Source: Pseudarthrobacter cellobiosi (lineage in GTDB: Bacteria; Actinomycetota; Actinomycetes; Actinomycetales; Micrococcaceae). Taken from it: a DNA stretch of 64,000 nt. The notes below the pieces were generated by a model, which was not told the DNA's origin, made no database searches, and was given only the letters and a program-made list of their open reading frames with translations. Made by a program: the position numbers and the translations under genes. Shown in pieces: positions 7,699 through 17,243 of this stretch. The DNA lies in the NCBI RefSeq assembly GCF_023913755.1, contig NZ_JAMXBJ010000049.1:235925-299924 (forward strand), written 5' to 3'. How positions within the stretch are numbered: the stretch's first letter is position 1; every line of letters begins with the position of its first letter.

Positions 7699-9375
7699 TC
7701 AGAGCCCCAAGCGGGCCACTGCCTCCTCGCGCATCTCCACCTTGCGGATCTTCCCGGAAACGGTCATCGGGAAGCTTTCGCGGACGTCCACGTAGCGCGG
7801 GATCTTGTAGTGGGCCAGCTTCCCGCGGCAGAAGTCCGCAATTGAAGCAGCGTCCAGGGGCTCCGCGTCCGGCTTGAGGATAATGCAGGCCATGAGCTCC
7901 TCGCCGTACCTGGCATCGGGCACACCGATCACCTGCACATCCTGGATGGCCGGGTGGCTGTACAGGAACTCCTCGATCTCGCGCGGGTAGATGTTTTCGC
8001 CGCCGCGGATCACCAGGTCCTTGATCCGGCCTTCGATCACTACGTAGCCCTCGTCGTCCATCCGGGCGAGGTCGCCGGTGTGCATCCAGCGGTCGGCGTC
8101 GATGGCTTCCGTGGTCTTGTCCGGCTGGTCCCAGTACCCGGCCATGACGGCGTAGCCCCGGGTGCACAGCTCGCCGATCTCGCCGCGCTCCAGCACCTCG
8201 CCGGTGCCAGGGTCCACGATCTGGCTTTCCAGCCTCGGCATGGTGCGGCCCACGGTCTCGGTGCGATGCTGCAGCGTGTCACCGTTCCGGGTCATGGTGG
8301 ACACCGGGGAGGTCTCGGTCATGCCGTAGCAGATGGCCACGTCCACCATGTGCATCTCCGAGATCACCCGGTTCATCACATCGATGGGGCACACCGATCC
8401 TGCCATGACGCCGGTGCGGAGAGTGGCAAGGTCGTAGGAGTCGAAGTCCGGCAGCGCCAGCTCGGCGATGAACATGGTGGGCACGCCGTACAGGGACGTC
8501 CCGCCGAAGTCCTGGACCGCTTCCAAGGCCGCCGCCGGCGTGAAACCGCGCCCGGGGATGATGGTGGCCGCACCGTGGCTGAGCGCGGCCAGGTTGCCGA
8601 TCACCATCCCGAAGCAGTGGTAGAACGGCACCGGAATCACCACCCGGTCGTGCTCCGTGTAGCCCAGCAGCTCACCGATGGAGTAGCCGTTGTTCAGGAT
8701 GTTGTGGTGCGTCAGCGTGGCGCCCTTGGGGAAGCCAGTGGTCCCGGAGGTGTACTGCAGGTTGATGGGATCGTGCGGGTCCAGTTCGGCCATCCGCGCC
8801 TTCAGGCCGGAATGGCCGACGGCGTCAGCCCGCTTCAGCAGTTCGGCGTACGTCAGCTCCCCGTCACTTTGGGGGTCACCGACGTCGAGCCCGTCCGTGC
8901 CGTAATCCGGCAGGAACACCAGTTCACGGAGGTCCGGACAGCCGGCGAGCGCCTGGCGCGCCATCCCCACGTAGTCGCTGTTCCGGTCCGACGGTGCCGT
9001 CACCAGCATCCGCATGCCGTTCTGCTTCACCACAAACTCCAGTTCGTGGCTCCGGTAGGCCGGGTTCACGTTCACCAGGATGGCACCGGCCTTGGCGGTG
9101 GCGTACTGCAGCAAGGTCCACTCGGCGCAGTTCGGGCTCCAGATGCCCACCCGGTCCCCCTTGGCCACCCCCGAGGCGAGGAGCGCACGCGCCAGGCGAT
9201 CGACGTCGTCGTTCATTTTGGTGTAGCTCCAGCGGCGGGCGTCAGCGCCCGGCACCGGCGCGGCCTCGATCAGCGCGTCGTGGAAGGGGAACTGGGCCAC
9301 CACCCTCTCAAAGTTCTGGCCGATGGTTTCCTCGAGGAGCGGGACGTCAGTGTCCCCGGCTGTGTAAGCGCGCAT
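7699..9375 (-). CDS. Acyl-CoA synthetase (AMP-forming)
   Basis: A 558-residue member of the ANL adenylate-forming family; it most resembles medium/long-chain fatty acyl-CoA ligases (ACSF2/FadD type). The P-loop-like motif is [18 protein letters not shown] (about residue 200), the A5 motif is [10 protein letters not shown]7 is [14 protein letters not shown], the A8 hinge is [20 protein letters not shown], and the A10 catalytic lysine is in [13 protein letters not shown] near the C-terminus. It would activate a carboxylic acid with ATP and CoA in the cytosol. The acid is not predictable. Monocistronic, ATG start, with the ABM gene divergent at 9480. Confidence 0.92.
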   Translation of the reverse strand: MRAYTAGDTDVPLLEETIGQNFERVVAQFPFHDALIEAAPVPGADARRWSYTKMNDDVDRLARALLASGVAKGDRVGIWSPNCAEWTLLQYATAKAGAILVNVNPAYRSHELEFVVKQNGMRMLVTAPSDRNSDYVGMARQALAGCPDLRELVFLPDYGTDGLDVGDPQSDGELTYAELLKRADAVGHSGLKARMAELDPHDPINLQYTSGTTGFPKGATLTHHNILNNGYSIGELLGYTEHDRVVIPVPFYHCFGMVIGNLAALSHGAATIIPGRGFTPAAALEAVQDFGGTSLYGVPTMFIAELALPDFDSYDLATLRTGVMAGSVCPIDVMNRVISEMHMVDVAICYGMTETSPVSTMTRNGDTLQHRTETVGRTMPRLESQIVDPGTGEVLERGEIGELCTRGYAVMAGYWDQPDKTTEAIDADRWMHTGDLARMDDEGYVVIEGRIKDLVIRGGENIYPREIEEFLYSHPAIQDVQVIGVPDARYGEELMACIILKPDAEPLDAASIADFCRGKLAHYKIPRYVDVRESFPMTVSGKIRKVEMREEAVARLGL

Positions 9376-9479
9376 GCTGGCACGCTACCAACAGGAACGG
9401 GGCAAGAGAAGCGCAACAGGAGGGTGTCCGCGCGTAAACAGGGCGGGCCTGCATCCCGAGTCCCGGTATTGTGAAATCC

Positions 9480-9758
9480 ATGAGTGCACCCATCGACCTG
9501 CAGGCAACGTTCATCCCCAACGACGGCGAGTTCTTCCGTGTGAAGCTCGCCCTGGAAATCGCCATCGACGAGGTGGTGAACGAACCAGGCTGCATCCGCT
9601 ACGAGCTGACCGAAGCCACCGAAGAGAAGCTGGTCCTCACGGAACAGTGGGAATCCGAGGAACTGCTTGCGAAGCACTCCAAGGGCACCGCCGTCCAGGA
9701 CCTGAACGAATCCCTGAGCGCGCTGCTGGCCGAGCCCGTGCAGCTGGACCGCCTCTAA
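9480..9758 (+). CDS. Antibiotic biosynthesis monooxygenase (ABM) domain protein
   Basis: A 92-residue ferredoxin-like-fold protein with the ABM pattern: VKLALEIAIDEVVNEPGCIRYEL, then EEKLVLTEQWESEELLAKHSKG. Family members act as small dimeric monooxygenases, quinol-handling enzymes or heme oxygenases; none can be singled out. An alternative GTG start nine bases upstream adds three residues; neither start has a strong ribosome site, so leaderless translation is possible. Confidence 0.8.
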   Translation: MSAPIDLQATFIPNDGEFFRVKLALEIAIDEVVNEPGCIRYELTEATEEKLVLTEQWESEELLAKHSKGTAVQDLNESLSALLAEPVQLDRL

Positions 9759-9771
9759 CCCTCGCTTTAAC

Positions 9772-9833
9772 CATCGACTGCTCCGTAAGTGCCGTTTTGA
9801 ACGTTCAAAAGGGCACTTACGGAGCAGTCGATG
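9772..9833. repeat. Palindromic intergenic element with 30-bp stem
   Basis: Positions 9772-9801 pair with 9804-9833 with one mismatch in 30 and a two-base centre (CG). The arm contains CTCCGTAAGTGCCGTTTTGA, related to the AAGTGTCCGTT core seen elsewhere. It lies between the convergent ABM and thioredoxin genes. Confidence 0.85.
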
Positions 9834-9856
9834 TTGTTAGACGGCACCAGGAGCGC

Positions 9857-10300
9857 TTAAGCCTCGGGGATCTGCGTGCCGTCCTGCGGACCCGAGCTCT
9901 TGCTGACGGCCGGGTTGCTGCCTGCGGCGGCTGCGGCTTCTGCCTGCGAGCGCGCCACATGGGCGTGAACCTCGTCCATATCCAGGGCCTTGACCGCATC
10001 AACAACCTGCTCCAGCTGCTGGGCGTTCAGGGCACCAGGCTGGGAGAAGACCAGAACTTTTTCACGGAAGGCCATCAGGGTGGGGATGGACGTGATGCCG
10101 GCCTCGGCGGCGAGCTGCTGCTGGGCTTCGGTGTCCACCTTCGTGAACAGGACGTCGGAGTGCTTCTCCGACACGGCGCTGTACGTGGGCCCGAACTGCT
10201 TGCACGGGCCGCACCATTCAGCCCAGAAGTCCACCAGGACAATGTCGTTGCCTTCGATGGTCGATGCGAACTGTTCACCTGTGATGTTTACGGTAGCCAT
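9857..10300 (-). CDS. Thioredoxin
   Basis: A 147-residue thioredoxin with the redox motif WCGPC in VLVDFWAEWCGPCKQFGP (about residue 29) and the cis-proline loop GITSIPTLMAFRE. About 35 residues of low-complexity Ala/Ser/Pro tail follow the domain, longer than canonical TrxA (about 108). It reduces protein disulfides in the cytosol using thioredoxin reductase, which is not in this window. The ATG at 10300 is chosen because it starts the standard MATVNITGEQF; upstream in-frame sequence has no family character. Divergent from the ABC gene at 10460. Confidence 0.93.
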   Translation of the reverse strand: MATVNITGEQFASTIEGNDIVLVDFWAEWCGPCKQFGPTYSAVSEKHSDVLFTKVDTEAQQQLAAEAGITSIPTLMAFREKVLVFSQPGALNAQQLEQVVDAVKALDMDEVHAHVARSQAEAAAAAGSNPAVSKSSGPQDGTQIPEA

Positions 10301-10459
10301 GCCTTCAACGGTACGCGAGGCGCAGGCCGATGTCCCGGCGGGTGCGCCCTGTTCGCTCCCCGCGTCATCGGGAATACCCAGGCAGGACCGTGTACACCGG
10401 GCATTGCGAGGCCTACCCTTGGGGTCATCAGCCGCTGACTGCCGCACACAGGAGGGTTC

Positions 10460-11409
<950 letters not shown>

Positions 11410-11413
<4 letters not shown>

Positions 11414-12210
11414 GCACCTCGCTGCCACTGTTCCGCCGGGCCTTCTTTGATTCCTGGCGCTCCACCGTCGCATGGGCCGCTGGCCTGGCCGCCGCCACGT
11501 TCCTCTACTTGCCGCTGTACCCGTCGATCGGCGGGAGCGCGCAGATGCAGGACATGATCGATGCCCTCCCGGCCGAGATGACCAAGGCCCTGAACTACGA
11601 CCAGATCGCCACCGGTCCCGGGTACACCCAGGCCACACTGTTCGGGCTGATCGGCTTCCTCCTGATGACCATCGCCTCCGTGGGATGGGGTGCGGCCGCG
11701 GTGGGCGGCGACGAGGAATCGGGGCAGCTGGAGCTGACCCTCGCGCATGGGGTGACCCGCGTCCAGGTGGTGCTGGAACGCGCGCTATCGCTGTTCCTGC
11801 GCGTGGTTCTGCTCGCGACCCTGGTCTTTGTGCTGGTCCGCCTGCTCAATGATTCGGCCCAGCTGGCCATCAGGCCGGAGAACCTCTTCGGCGCAGCAGT
11901 GCTGTTTGCCGGGCTGGCCCTGCTGAGCGGAACGGCCGCGCTCTGCGCCGGGGCCGTGTCCGGCAGGCGGACGTACGGGCTGGCCGCGGGCGCCGCCGTC
12001 GGCGTTCTTGGCTACGTCTTCAACGCCGTCGGCCGGCAGAGCGAGGACGTGGAGTGGCTGCTGGACCTGAGCCCCTACCACTGGGCTTACGGGAATTCCC
12101 CAGTGGCCAACGGTGCGGACTGGGCTGCGGCCGGGTGGCTCTGGGGAATTTCGGCGGCCCTGGTGGCAGTCGCCGCGGTGGCCGTGAACAGGCGCGACGT
12201 CGGCACGTAG
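11410..12210 (+). CDS. ABC-2 family permease
   Basis: A 266-residue polytopic membrane protein with about six hydrophobic segments and the pattern of ABC-2 permeases paired with SKGN-type ATPases: a first helix pair (STVAWAAGLAAATFLYLPLYP), a long outer loop with SAQMQDMIDALPAEMTKAL, and the GGDEESGQLELTLAHGVTR intracellular segment. At about half the length of fused exporters of this type, it probably works as a homodimer. It overlaps the ATPase gene by four bases. Confidence 0.88.
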
Positions 12211-12228
12211 CTTCCGGGTGACCGGCGC

Positions 12229-12798
12229 TCAGGCCTTGGGTTGCCGGGTAAGGCTGTCCCATACGTGGGGAGCCGGCGTCCGGCTGCCGGGCAGGGCGTT
12301 GGTCTCACGCCATTCGTGGATCCATTCGGGCAGCACCAGGTCCGCCGGGGGCTGGCCGAACTCGCGCAGGATCTCTTCCTGGCTGACGGGTTTGCCTTTG
12401 CTGACCAGGCGGGTGGCGATGTAGGCACGGGCGTAAATCTCGCCGTCGGCCACCATGCGCTGCTCAAAGTAGATGGCCTTGGCATCCAGGCCGATGATCT
12501 TTGTTTCGATGGTGTACTGCTGCCACAGCTGCAGCGACTTCCGGAAGGCGATAGTCTCCCCCGCCGCCACCGGGCTCCAGCCGCGCCGGCGCATTGTCTT
12601 CCATACGCCGCTGCGGACCATGAGGTCGAACCGGCCCAGGTCCATGAGGGAAAAGTACATGCCGTTGTTGACGTGCATGGCGACGTCGATGTCGGTGGGC
12701 AGGACCCGCAGCGGCAGGGACGACGCGTCCCAGATTGTCAGGGCGGAGCGGCGGGCGGACGTGAACAGCATCAGAAGGGTTCGCAGAAGCAGGTGCAT
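12229..12798 (-). CDS. Acyl-CoA thioesterase-like protein (hot-dog fold, 4HBT type)
   Basis: A 189-residue protein matching the 4HBT-like hot-dog family, similar in style to THEM6-type proteins. The central motif is DIDVAMHVNNGMYFSLMDLGRFD (about residues 34-56), followed by FRKSLQLWQQYTIETKIIG and YARAYIATRL. The first 20 residues are moderately hydrophobic and could hold it at the membrane. Substrate unknown. It is convergent with the ABC permease gene (18-base gap). Confidence 0.82.
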   Translation of the reverse strand: MHLLLRTLLMLFTSARRSALTIWDASSLPLRVLPTDIDVAMHVNNGMYFSLMDLGRFDLMVRSGVWKTMRRRGWSPVAAGETIAFRKSLQLWQQYTIETKIIGLDAKAIYFEQRMVADGEIYARAYIATRLVSKGKPVSQEEILREFGQPPADLVLPEWIHEWRETNALPGSRTPAPHVWDSLTRQPKA

Positions 12799-12868
12799 CC
12801 TCCAATGTTACCCACCAGTAACTTGCTGGCAAGTCCGTAGGTCCGGCCCGCCACGTAGGATGTGGCGC

Positions 12869-13603
12869 ATGACGCAACAACGCTACCGGGACCTCGCCGA
12901 GTGGCCCCTGATGGGGACTGCACTGGTTTTCCTGGCGGCGTATGCGTGGCAGGTGATTGGCCGCGTCGACGGCAGCGGCGCGGAATGGCTTGAGACGGTG
13001 ATGTGGCTGACTTGGGGTATTTTCGCCCTTGATTACGCCACCAACCTGTGGCTGGCCACGGACCGCAGCCGCTGGTTTTTCTGGAACCTGCACGAACTCC
13101 TAATCGTGGCCCTGCCGTTCTTCCGCCCGCTGCGCCTGCTCCGGCTGGTTACGCTTCTTTCAGTGCTGCACCGAACTATCGGCGAGACCCTCAGGGGCCG
13201 GGTGGTCACGTATGTGGCCGGGTCTGCCGCGCTGCTGGTCTTTGTGGGTGCGCTGGCGGTGCTGGACGTGGAACAGTCCGCACCGGACGCCAAGATCCTG
13301 ACGTTCGGCGATGCTCTCTGGTGGGCCATCACCACCATCACCACCGTGGGTTACGGCGACATGTACCCCGTGACGCCGATCGGCCGGCTGGTGGCCTCGG
13401 CGCTGATGATGAGCGGCATTGCCGTGCTGGGTGTGGTCACCGCGTCCATCGCCTCCTGGCTTGTCCAGCGTGTTGAGGAGTCCACGGAAGCTGCCGCGGA
13501 GTCCGTGGAGGAACCCTTGCGGGCAGAACTGGCCGGCCTGGTCACGGAGATCGCTGCGCTGCGGCGCGAAGTGGCCGCGCTCAAGGACCGCCCCTCGTTG
13601 TAG
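12869..13603 (+). CDS. Voltage-gated-type potassium channel subunit
   Basis: A 244-residue membrane protein with a single pore domain. The selectivity filter is TTITTVGYGDMYP (about residue 155), flanked by the S5 segment VVTYVAGSAALLVFVGALAVL and S6 SALMMSGIAVLGVVTASIASW. Three or four helices precede it; the S4-like segment has regularly spaced arginines (PFFRPLRLLRLVTLL). The C-terminal 35 residues after S6 are charged heptad-like sequence, probably a tetramerising coiled coil. The start ATG follows AGGA eight bases upstream; an ATG nine bases earlier is possible. Function: potassium-selective ion flow, voltage sensing inferred. Confidence 0.9.
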   Translation: MTQQRYRDLAEWPLMGTALVFLAAYAWQVIGRVDGSGAEWLETVMWLTWGIFALDYATNLWLATDRSRWFFWNLHELLIVALPFFRPLRLLRLVTLLSVLHRTIGETLRGRVVTYVAGSAALLVFVGALAVLDVEQSAPDAKILTFGDALWWAITTITTVGYGDMYPVTPIGRLVASALMMSGIAVLGVVTASIASWLVQRVEESTEAAAESVEEPLRAELAGLVTEIAALRREVAALKDRPSL

Positions 13604-14000
13604 AAAAGTGCAGGGGTAGAAATCTGCAGCGGGCCGGGCGGCTGGACACCGAGTAGTCGCCGCCAGAACCGCGAGTAGATGCCGCCGCAGGGCCAAGTAT
13701 TCGGCGGAAAAATTCAGGTAATGCCTACTGGTGCAGTGCCTGTCGCAGCTTCCTAGACTCGAAATTCCTAGGGCCAAACAAAGTTGCCGGCGCATCCTCC
13801 GAGCTGGGGTGGATGATGCCGCTTCATAGCGGAGCATCCGTATCTTCTGGGTATGCGGGCACTCCCATCATGCGCTTCCGTGCGCGGTTCCGTTCAAAGA
13901 CCGGGACCGCGCAGCGCATCACACCTCGATCCGTCCTGCACGTGGAACTCGCGGCACCCGCTGCCGCCCTGTTGCCGGGCCGACCTGCGATGGGCCACCC
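13604..14000. other. 397-base gap without a convincing gene
   Basis: I find no ORF with protein-like character, no tRNA and no clear hairpin with a T-run here. It is the 5' region of the LysM/sortase-like gene and presumably holds its promoter and a long leader. I looked for the c-di-AMP (ydaO) riboswitch that often precedes cell-wall genes of actinobacteria and could not match its conserved elements. Confidence 0.4.
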
Positions 14001-14978
14001 ATGTACCAGTTGACCGCAAAAACTTCCGAACCACCCCGCCGAAATTTCGAAACCGACGTCCCGCGCGTCGAACTCATGGCACCGGGGCGCAGGCCGATCA
14101 GCAACAAGCTGTGGGCAGGCATGGCCGCCGCCGCCGTGATTTCCGCCTTCGGCGTTGGCGCATTGGCCGGTCCCGTCCCCATGGCAGAGATATCCGCGCC
14201 GGCGGAGGCCATCACGACGGCGGCGGCGCCAGTTGTCCGCGTTGCCCGGCCTTTGGCCGCGGTGCCGTTGGATGCGCCCTATGTTGGATCCGTTGAGTTT
14301 GGCAGTGCGGGAGCTGGCACTGCGCAGCCGGAAGTCGCAGAAGCTGCGGTGCCTGCCGACGCTCCCCCACCACCGCCAGCGCCCGAACCTGCTCCGGCAC
14401 CCGCGGGCGACCCCAACCTCTACACGGTTGTCCCCGGCGATACGGTGGGTGGGATCGCAGCCAGGTACGGCGTTGACACAAACGCGATGCTGGCCGCCAA
14501 CGGGCTGGGCCTCTACAGCATCATCGTCCCGGGCCAGACGCTGAAGCTGACGGGACCCGCCGTCGAAGTTTCCGCTCCGGCCGCGGCTGCACCCGTTGCG
14601 GCTTCACCGGCCTACATCCCCGCCCCGGCGCCGGTCCAGGCCGCGCCCGCTGTCCGCACCATTTACGTGGCGGGCGCTGGCGGACAGGCCATGGTGGACG
14701 CCTGCATCGGGCCCATCCACTACACACCCAACGACGGCTACTCGCTGTTCATCACGGAGCATGACTTCTGCGGCGGGTGGGCGCGTTTCTCCGGCATCGG
14801 AGTGGGCGAGACCGTCAGCATTCCGGGCTACGGGACGTACACGGCGACAGCCAGGGGCCAGGTCCCCAACCCGGGAACCACCAACGATGTCATCGCGGTG
14901 TTCGGAGGGTTCCCCCGGGCCATCCTGCAGACCTGCATCCCCGGCACCAACCAGATGCTCCTGATCGCCCTGAACTAG
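14001..14978 (+). CDS. Exported LysM protein with sortase-like C-terminal domain
   Basis: A 325-residue protein. Residues 33-60 form an N-terminal membrane/signal segment after a positively charged leader; residues 65-138 are Ala/Pro-rich; residues 140-183 are a LysM domain (YTVVPGDTVGGIAARYGVD to PGQTLKL), which binds peptidoglycan. After a second Ala/Pro linker, residues 220-325 resemble a sortase core: TEHDF with His254, a GVGETVSI turn, and ILQTC with Cys312 in the place of the TLxTC cysteine. No arginine follows Cys312 (GTNQMLLIALN), so the usual catalytic Arg is absent and activity is doubtful. Extra cysteines at 235 and 257 could pair. The ATG at 14001 is uncertain; one at about 14085 also works. 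Confidence 0.75.
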   Translation: MYQLTAKTSEPPRRNFETDVPRVELMAPGRRPISNKLWAGMAAAAVISAFGVGALAGPVPMAEISAPAEAITTAAAPVVRVARPLAAVPLDAPYVGSVEFGSAGAGTAQPEVAEAAVPADAPPPPPAPEPAPAPAGDPNLYTVVPGDTVGGIAARYGVDTNAMLAANGLGLYSIIVPGQTLKLTGPAVEVSAPAAAAPVAASPAYIPAPAPVQAAPAVRTIYVAGAGGQAMVDACIGPIHYTPNDGYSLFITEHDFCGGWARFSGIGVGETVSIPGYGTYTATARGQVPNPGTTNDVIAVFGGFPRAILQTCIPGTNQMLLIALN

Positions 14979-15019
14979 GCACCGGTGCGGCCGGGTTTCG
15001 CGGTCCAGCATTTCCGAAG

Positions 15020-15064
15020 CTTGTTCGCGGTTCCGAACCTTCAAGGCAAGGAGCCGCGAACAAG
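15020..15064. terminator. Long hairpin between convergent genes
   Basis: CTTGTTCGCGGTTCC (15020-15034) pairs with GGAGCCGCGAACAAG (15050-15064), 15 bp with one G-U pair and a 15-base loop. It lies between the LysM gene (end 14978) and the CBS-pair gene (end 15086). It has no T-run, so two-way termination is inferred from its position. Confidence 0.55.
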
Positions 15065-15085
15065 GCCATGCGGGAGTTTGTCTGA

Positions 15086-15517
15086 CTATGCAGACATCGG
15101 GTGGCGTTCCGAAATGTGCTCCACCAGTTCGCCCACGCGCTCCTCGGAGTAGTTGCGCGCAATGTCGCCCTGGCTGATGATGCCAACCATCTTGTGGTCG
15201 ACAATGACCGGGAGCCGCCGGATCTGGTGCCGCTCCATGATTTCGATGGCGGCGTCCACACTGGCATCCGCGTCAACCCAGTAGGGCTTGCCGGTGGCCA
15301 GTTCGCCGGCCAGCATCTCGCGGGGATCACGGCCGGCAGCAACGCACCTAAGCACGATGTCGCGGTCGGTGATCATGCCCTTCAACTTGCCGTCATCGCC
15401 GCAGATCGGCAGCGATCCACAATCCAGATCCAACATCATCCGAGCGGCATCTACGAGGGACTGATGCTCCTTAATACACTGTGCATCCGTGGTCATAAAT
15501 TCACGTACAACGCTCAT
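15086..15517 (-). CDS. CBS-pair (Bateman) domain protein
   Basis: A 143-residue protein that consists only of two CBS motifs: residues about 7-60 (CIKEHQSLVDAARMMLDLDC, then GMITDRDIVLRCVAAG) and about 75-130 (YWVDADASVDAAIEIMERHQ, then MVGIISQGDIARN). Stand-alone CBS pairs bind adenine nucleotides and regulate other proteins; actinobacterial ones are often stress or dormancy induced. An AAGGAGAACC site stands just before the ATG. No partner gene is adjacent. Confidence 0.9.
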   Translation of the reverse strand: MSVVREFMTTDAQCIKEHQSLVDAARMMLDLDCGSLPICGDDGKLKGMITDRDIVLRCVAAGRDPREMLAGELATGKPYWVDADASVDAAIEIMERHQIRRLPVIVDHKMVGIISQGDIARNYSEERVGELVEHISERHPMSA

Positions 15518-15777
15518 GGTTCTCCTTCATCGATTGATGTATCGACGCAGGGCATCGGGGTCACATGCGCCGATGGTGCCAGCCTACGCCGGGGCCAACG
15601 CTGATGTCGACGACGGATTCTTGGCAGACTTCCGACGCTGCTTTTCCCCGCTCCGTGGTCAAATCCCCCTGCTACGCGGGGAACAGACCATAAGGCGGGG
15701 AAACTTGGAGCCCGCCAGGAGCTGCGGACGAGCCAGGCTGCAGGGCCCCTGGCCTCCGGGCCTGCCTCCGGGCACAA
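15518..15777. other. Gap between CBS-pair gene and tRNA terminator, no gene seen
   Basis: The stretch contains the promoter region of the CBS-pair gene (read on the minus strand). An inverted ATCGAT-rich segment lies at about 15528-15545. I see no protein-like ORF and no RNA gene in it. Confidence 0.4.
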
Positions 15778-15813
15778 AAAAGCCTCCGGAACCTAATGGT
15801 TCCGGAGGCTTTT
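15778..15813 (-). terminator. Rho-independent terminator after tRNA-Tyr
   Basis: The arms AAAAGCCTCCGGAACC and GGTTCCGGAGGCTTTT pair perfectly over 16 bp around a TAAT loop. Read on the minus strand it ends in a run of five T, and it lies 8 bases beyond the tRNA 3' end. Confidence 0.9.
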
Positions 15814-15820
15814 CCTTGGG

Positions 15821-15902
15821 TGGCAGATGAGGGATTCGAACCCCCGTAGGCGTTGCCAGCTGATTTACAGTCAGCCCCCTTTGGCCGCTCGGGTAATCTG
15901 CC
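15821..15902 (-). tRNA. tRNA-Tyr (GTA)
   Basis: On the minus strand the gene starts GGCAGATTACCCGAG and ends CTCATCTGCC plus discriminator A; the acceptor arms GGCAGAT/ATCTGCC pair fully. The anticodon arm is GCTGA-CTGTAAA-TCAGC, giving anticodon GTA. A long variable arm follows, as expected for bacterial tRNA-Tyr, then the T arm with GGTTCGAATCC. The CCA end is not encoded (CCC follows the discriminator). Length 82. Confidence 0.95.
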
Positions 15903-16083
15903 GAACTTCAAAAGAAGATCACCCCCGGCTGCAGTGTTCAGAGCGTCCGTTTCCGGGCCGTTCCGCTTCCAGTAACCGCGGGCAAGACAACTTTACAGAA
16001 CTTCTGCCGAAACATCGAATCGAGGCGGCAGCCCCCTGGAAATGCCGCCAGAAGCCCCGCAATTCCCCGGAAAATGCGGGGAC

Positions 16084-16338
16084 TCAGGCGTCGCCGAGAA
16101 TCCGTCCGGCCAGCCTTGCCTCGAACTTCACGGCCTGCTCCTCGGTGATCTGGTTCAGCTGGACCGCCCGCAGCAGGTCCTCGCTCACACCCTCTATGCG
16201 GGCCGAGGCATCCGGGACCGGGCTGAAGATGATGGAACCTGCCAGGGCTGCAGCGGCGACTGACGTGGCAGCAGTGGCGACAGCGCCCGCAGCTGCGGCG
16301 GTGGTTCGGGTGACATAACGGACGGCCTTGTGTCGCAT
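16084..16338 (-). CDS. Small exported hypothetical protein
   Basis: An 84-residue protein with a positively charged start (MRHKAVRYVTRTTAAA) and a long Ala-rich hydrophobic segment, i.e. a probable signal peptide or single membrane helix up to about residue 40. The remaining part (ASARIEGVSEDLLRAVQLNQ, then ITEEQAVKFEARLAGRILGD) is a short helical domain. AAAGGGAAG precedes the ATG. I do not recognise a family. It is monocistronic; a weak hairpin (CCCCGCA/TGCGGGG, 16055-16081) follows its stop. Confidence 0.65.
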   Translation of the reverse strand: MRHKAVRYVTRTTAAAAGAVATAATSVAAAALAGSIIFSPVPDASARIEGVSEDLLRAVQLNQITEEQAVKFEARLAGRILGDA

Positions 16339-16563
16339 AACTTCCCTTTCGATCTTCTTCCAACTCGTTCAACTCTCGCCTGCCCGGCTTCGTTCCCGCC
16401 GTGCGTCCGCTATGAGGGAACTGTGAATCGGGAACAGCGCCGAATCCACAACAGCGCCGCACCCCCACCAGCGCCACAGCCGGGCGATCCGTATTAGGCT
16501 GGAATGCAGAGATCCACGCCCTGCAGAGCCAATGTCAGGGCAACCACCGGCACAAGGAGAATC

Positions 16564-17055
16564 ATGGCAGGCGAGTCAACGTTCGACGTCGTAAGCAAAG
16601 TGGACAAGCAGGAAGTGGCCAACGCGCTGAACCAGGCACAGAAGGAACTGGTCCAACGCTACGACTTCAAGGGCGTTGGCGCCGATGTCGACTTCAGCGG
16701 CGAGAAGATCCTGATGAAGGCGAACTCGGAAGAACGCGTCCTGGCTGTGCTGGACGTCCTCCAGTCAAAGCTGATCCGCCGCGGCATCTCCCTGAAGTCC
16801 CTGGACACCGGCGAGCCGTACCCATCCGGTAAGGAATTCCGCCTGGAAGCCTCCATCAAGGAAGGCATCGAGCAGGACCTGGCCAAGAAGATCAACAAGC
16901 TGATCCGCGACGAGGGTCCCAAAGGCGTCAAGTCCCAGATCCAGGGCGACGAACTCCGCGTCTCGTCCAAGTCCCGCGACGACCTGCAGTCTGTCATGGC
17001 GCTGCTGAAGGACTTCGACGAGGCGGACCTGCAGTTCGTCAACTTCCGCAGCTAG
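16564..17055 (+). CDS. yajQ: YajQ family nucleotide-binding protein
   Basis: A 163-residue protein matching YajQ (UPF0234) along its length: MAGESTFDVVSKVDKQEVAN, QRYDFKGVGADVDFSGEKI, and the closing LLKDFDEADLQFVNFR. Family members bind nucleotides or RNA, and some bind cyclic di-GMP and act as effectors. The ATG at 16564 follows AAGGAGAATC; upstream codons are not family-like. A strong terminator follows at 17104. Confidence 0.93.
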   Translation: MAGESTFDVVSKVDKQEVANALNQAQKELVQRYDFKGVGADVDFSGEKILMKANSEERVLAVLDVLQSKLIRRGISLKSLDTGEPYPSGKEFRLEASIKEGIEQDLAKKINKLIRDEGPKGVKSQIQGDELRVSSKSRDDLQSVMALLKDFDEADLQFVNFRS

Positions 17056-17103
17056 CCACCAGGCCTTCGTTTTCGCGGCGCAAAAATTCTATCGCTGGCA
17101 AAA

Positions 17104-17144
17104 GACGCCGCCGCTACCTGAATGCGGGTAGCGGCGGCGTTTTT
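17104..17144 (+). terminator. Rho-independent terminator after yajQ
   Basis: GACGCCGCCGCTACC pairs with GGTAGCGGCGGCGTT around an 8-base loop and is followed by a run of T (GTTTTTGC). It lies 50 bases after the yajQ stop. Confidence 0.88.
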
Positions 17145-17243
17145 GCGTGCCACGGTTGATTTTCAGTGTCGCCAAAGTGTCGCCAAATAAGGAAGTACGA
17201 CGGCGGCGCCCGGGTTGGTCAGGTTGCCTCAGTTCGGTTGGAC

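Noticed and set aside
13604..14000. Possible c-di-AMP riboswitch before the LysM gene
   Set aside because: The gene class and leader length fit, but I could not find the conserved ydaO-type sequence blocks.
16055..16081. CCCCGCA/TGCGGGG hairpin as terminator of the 84-residue gene
   Set aside because: Only 7 bp with no T-run; too weak to list as a terminator.
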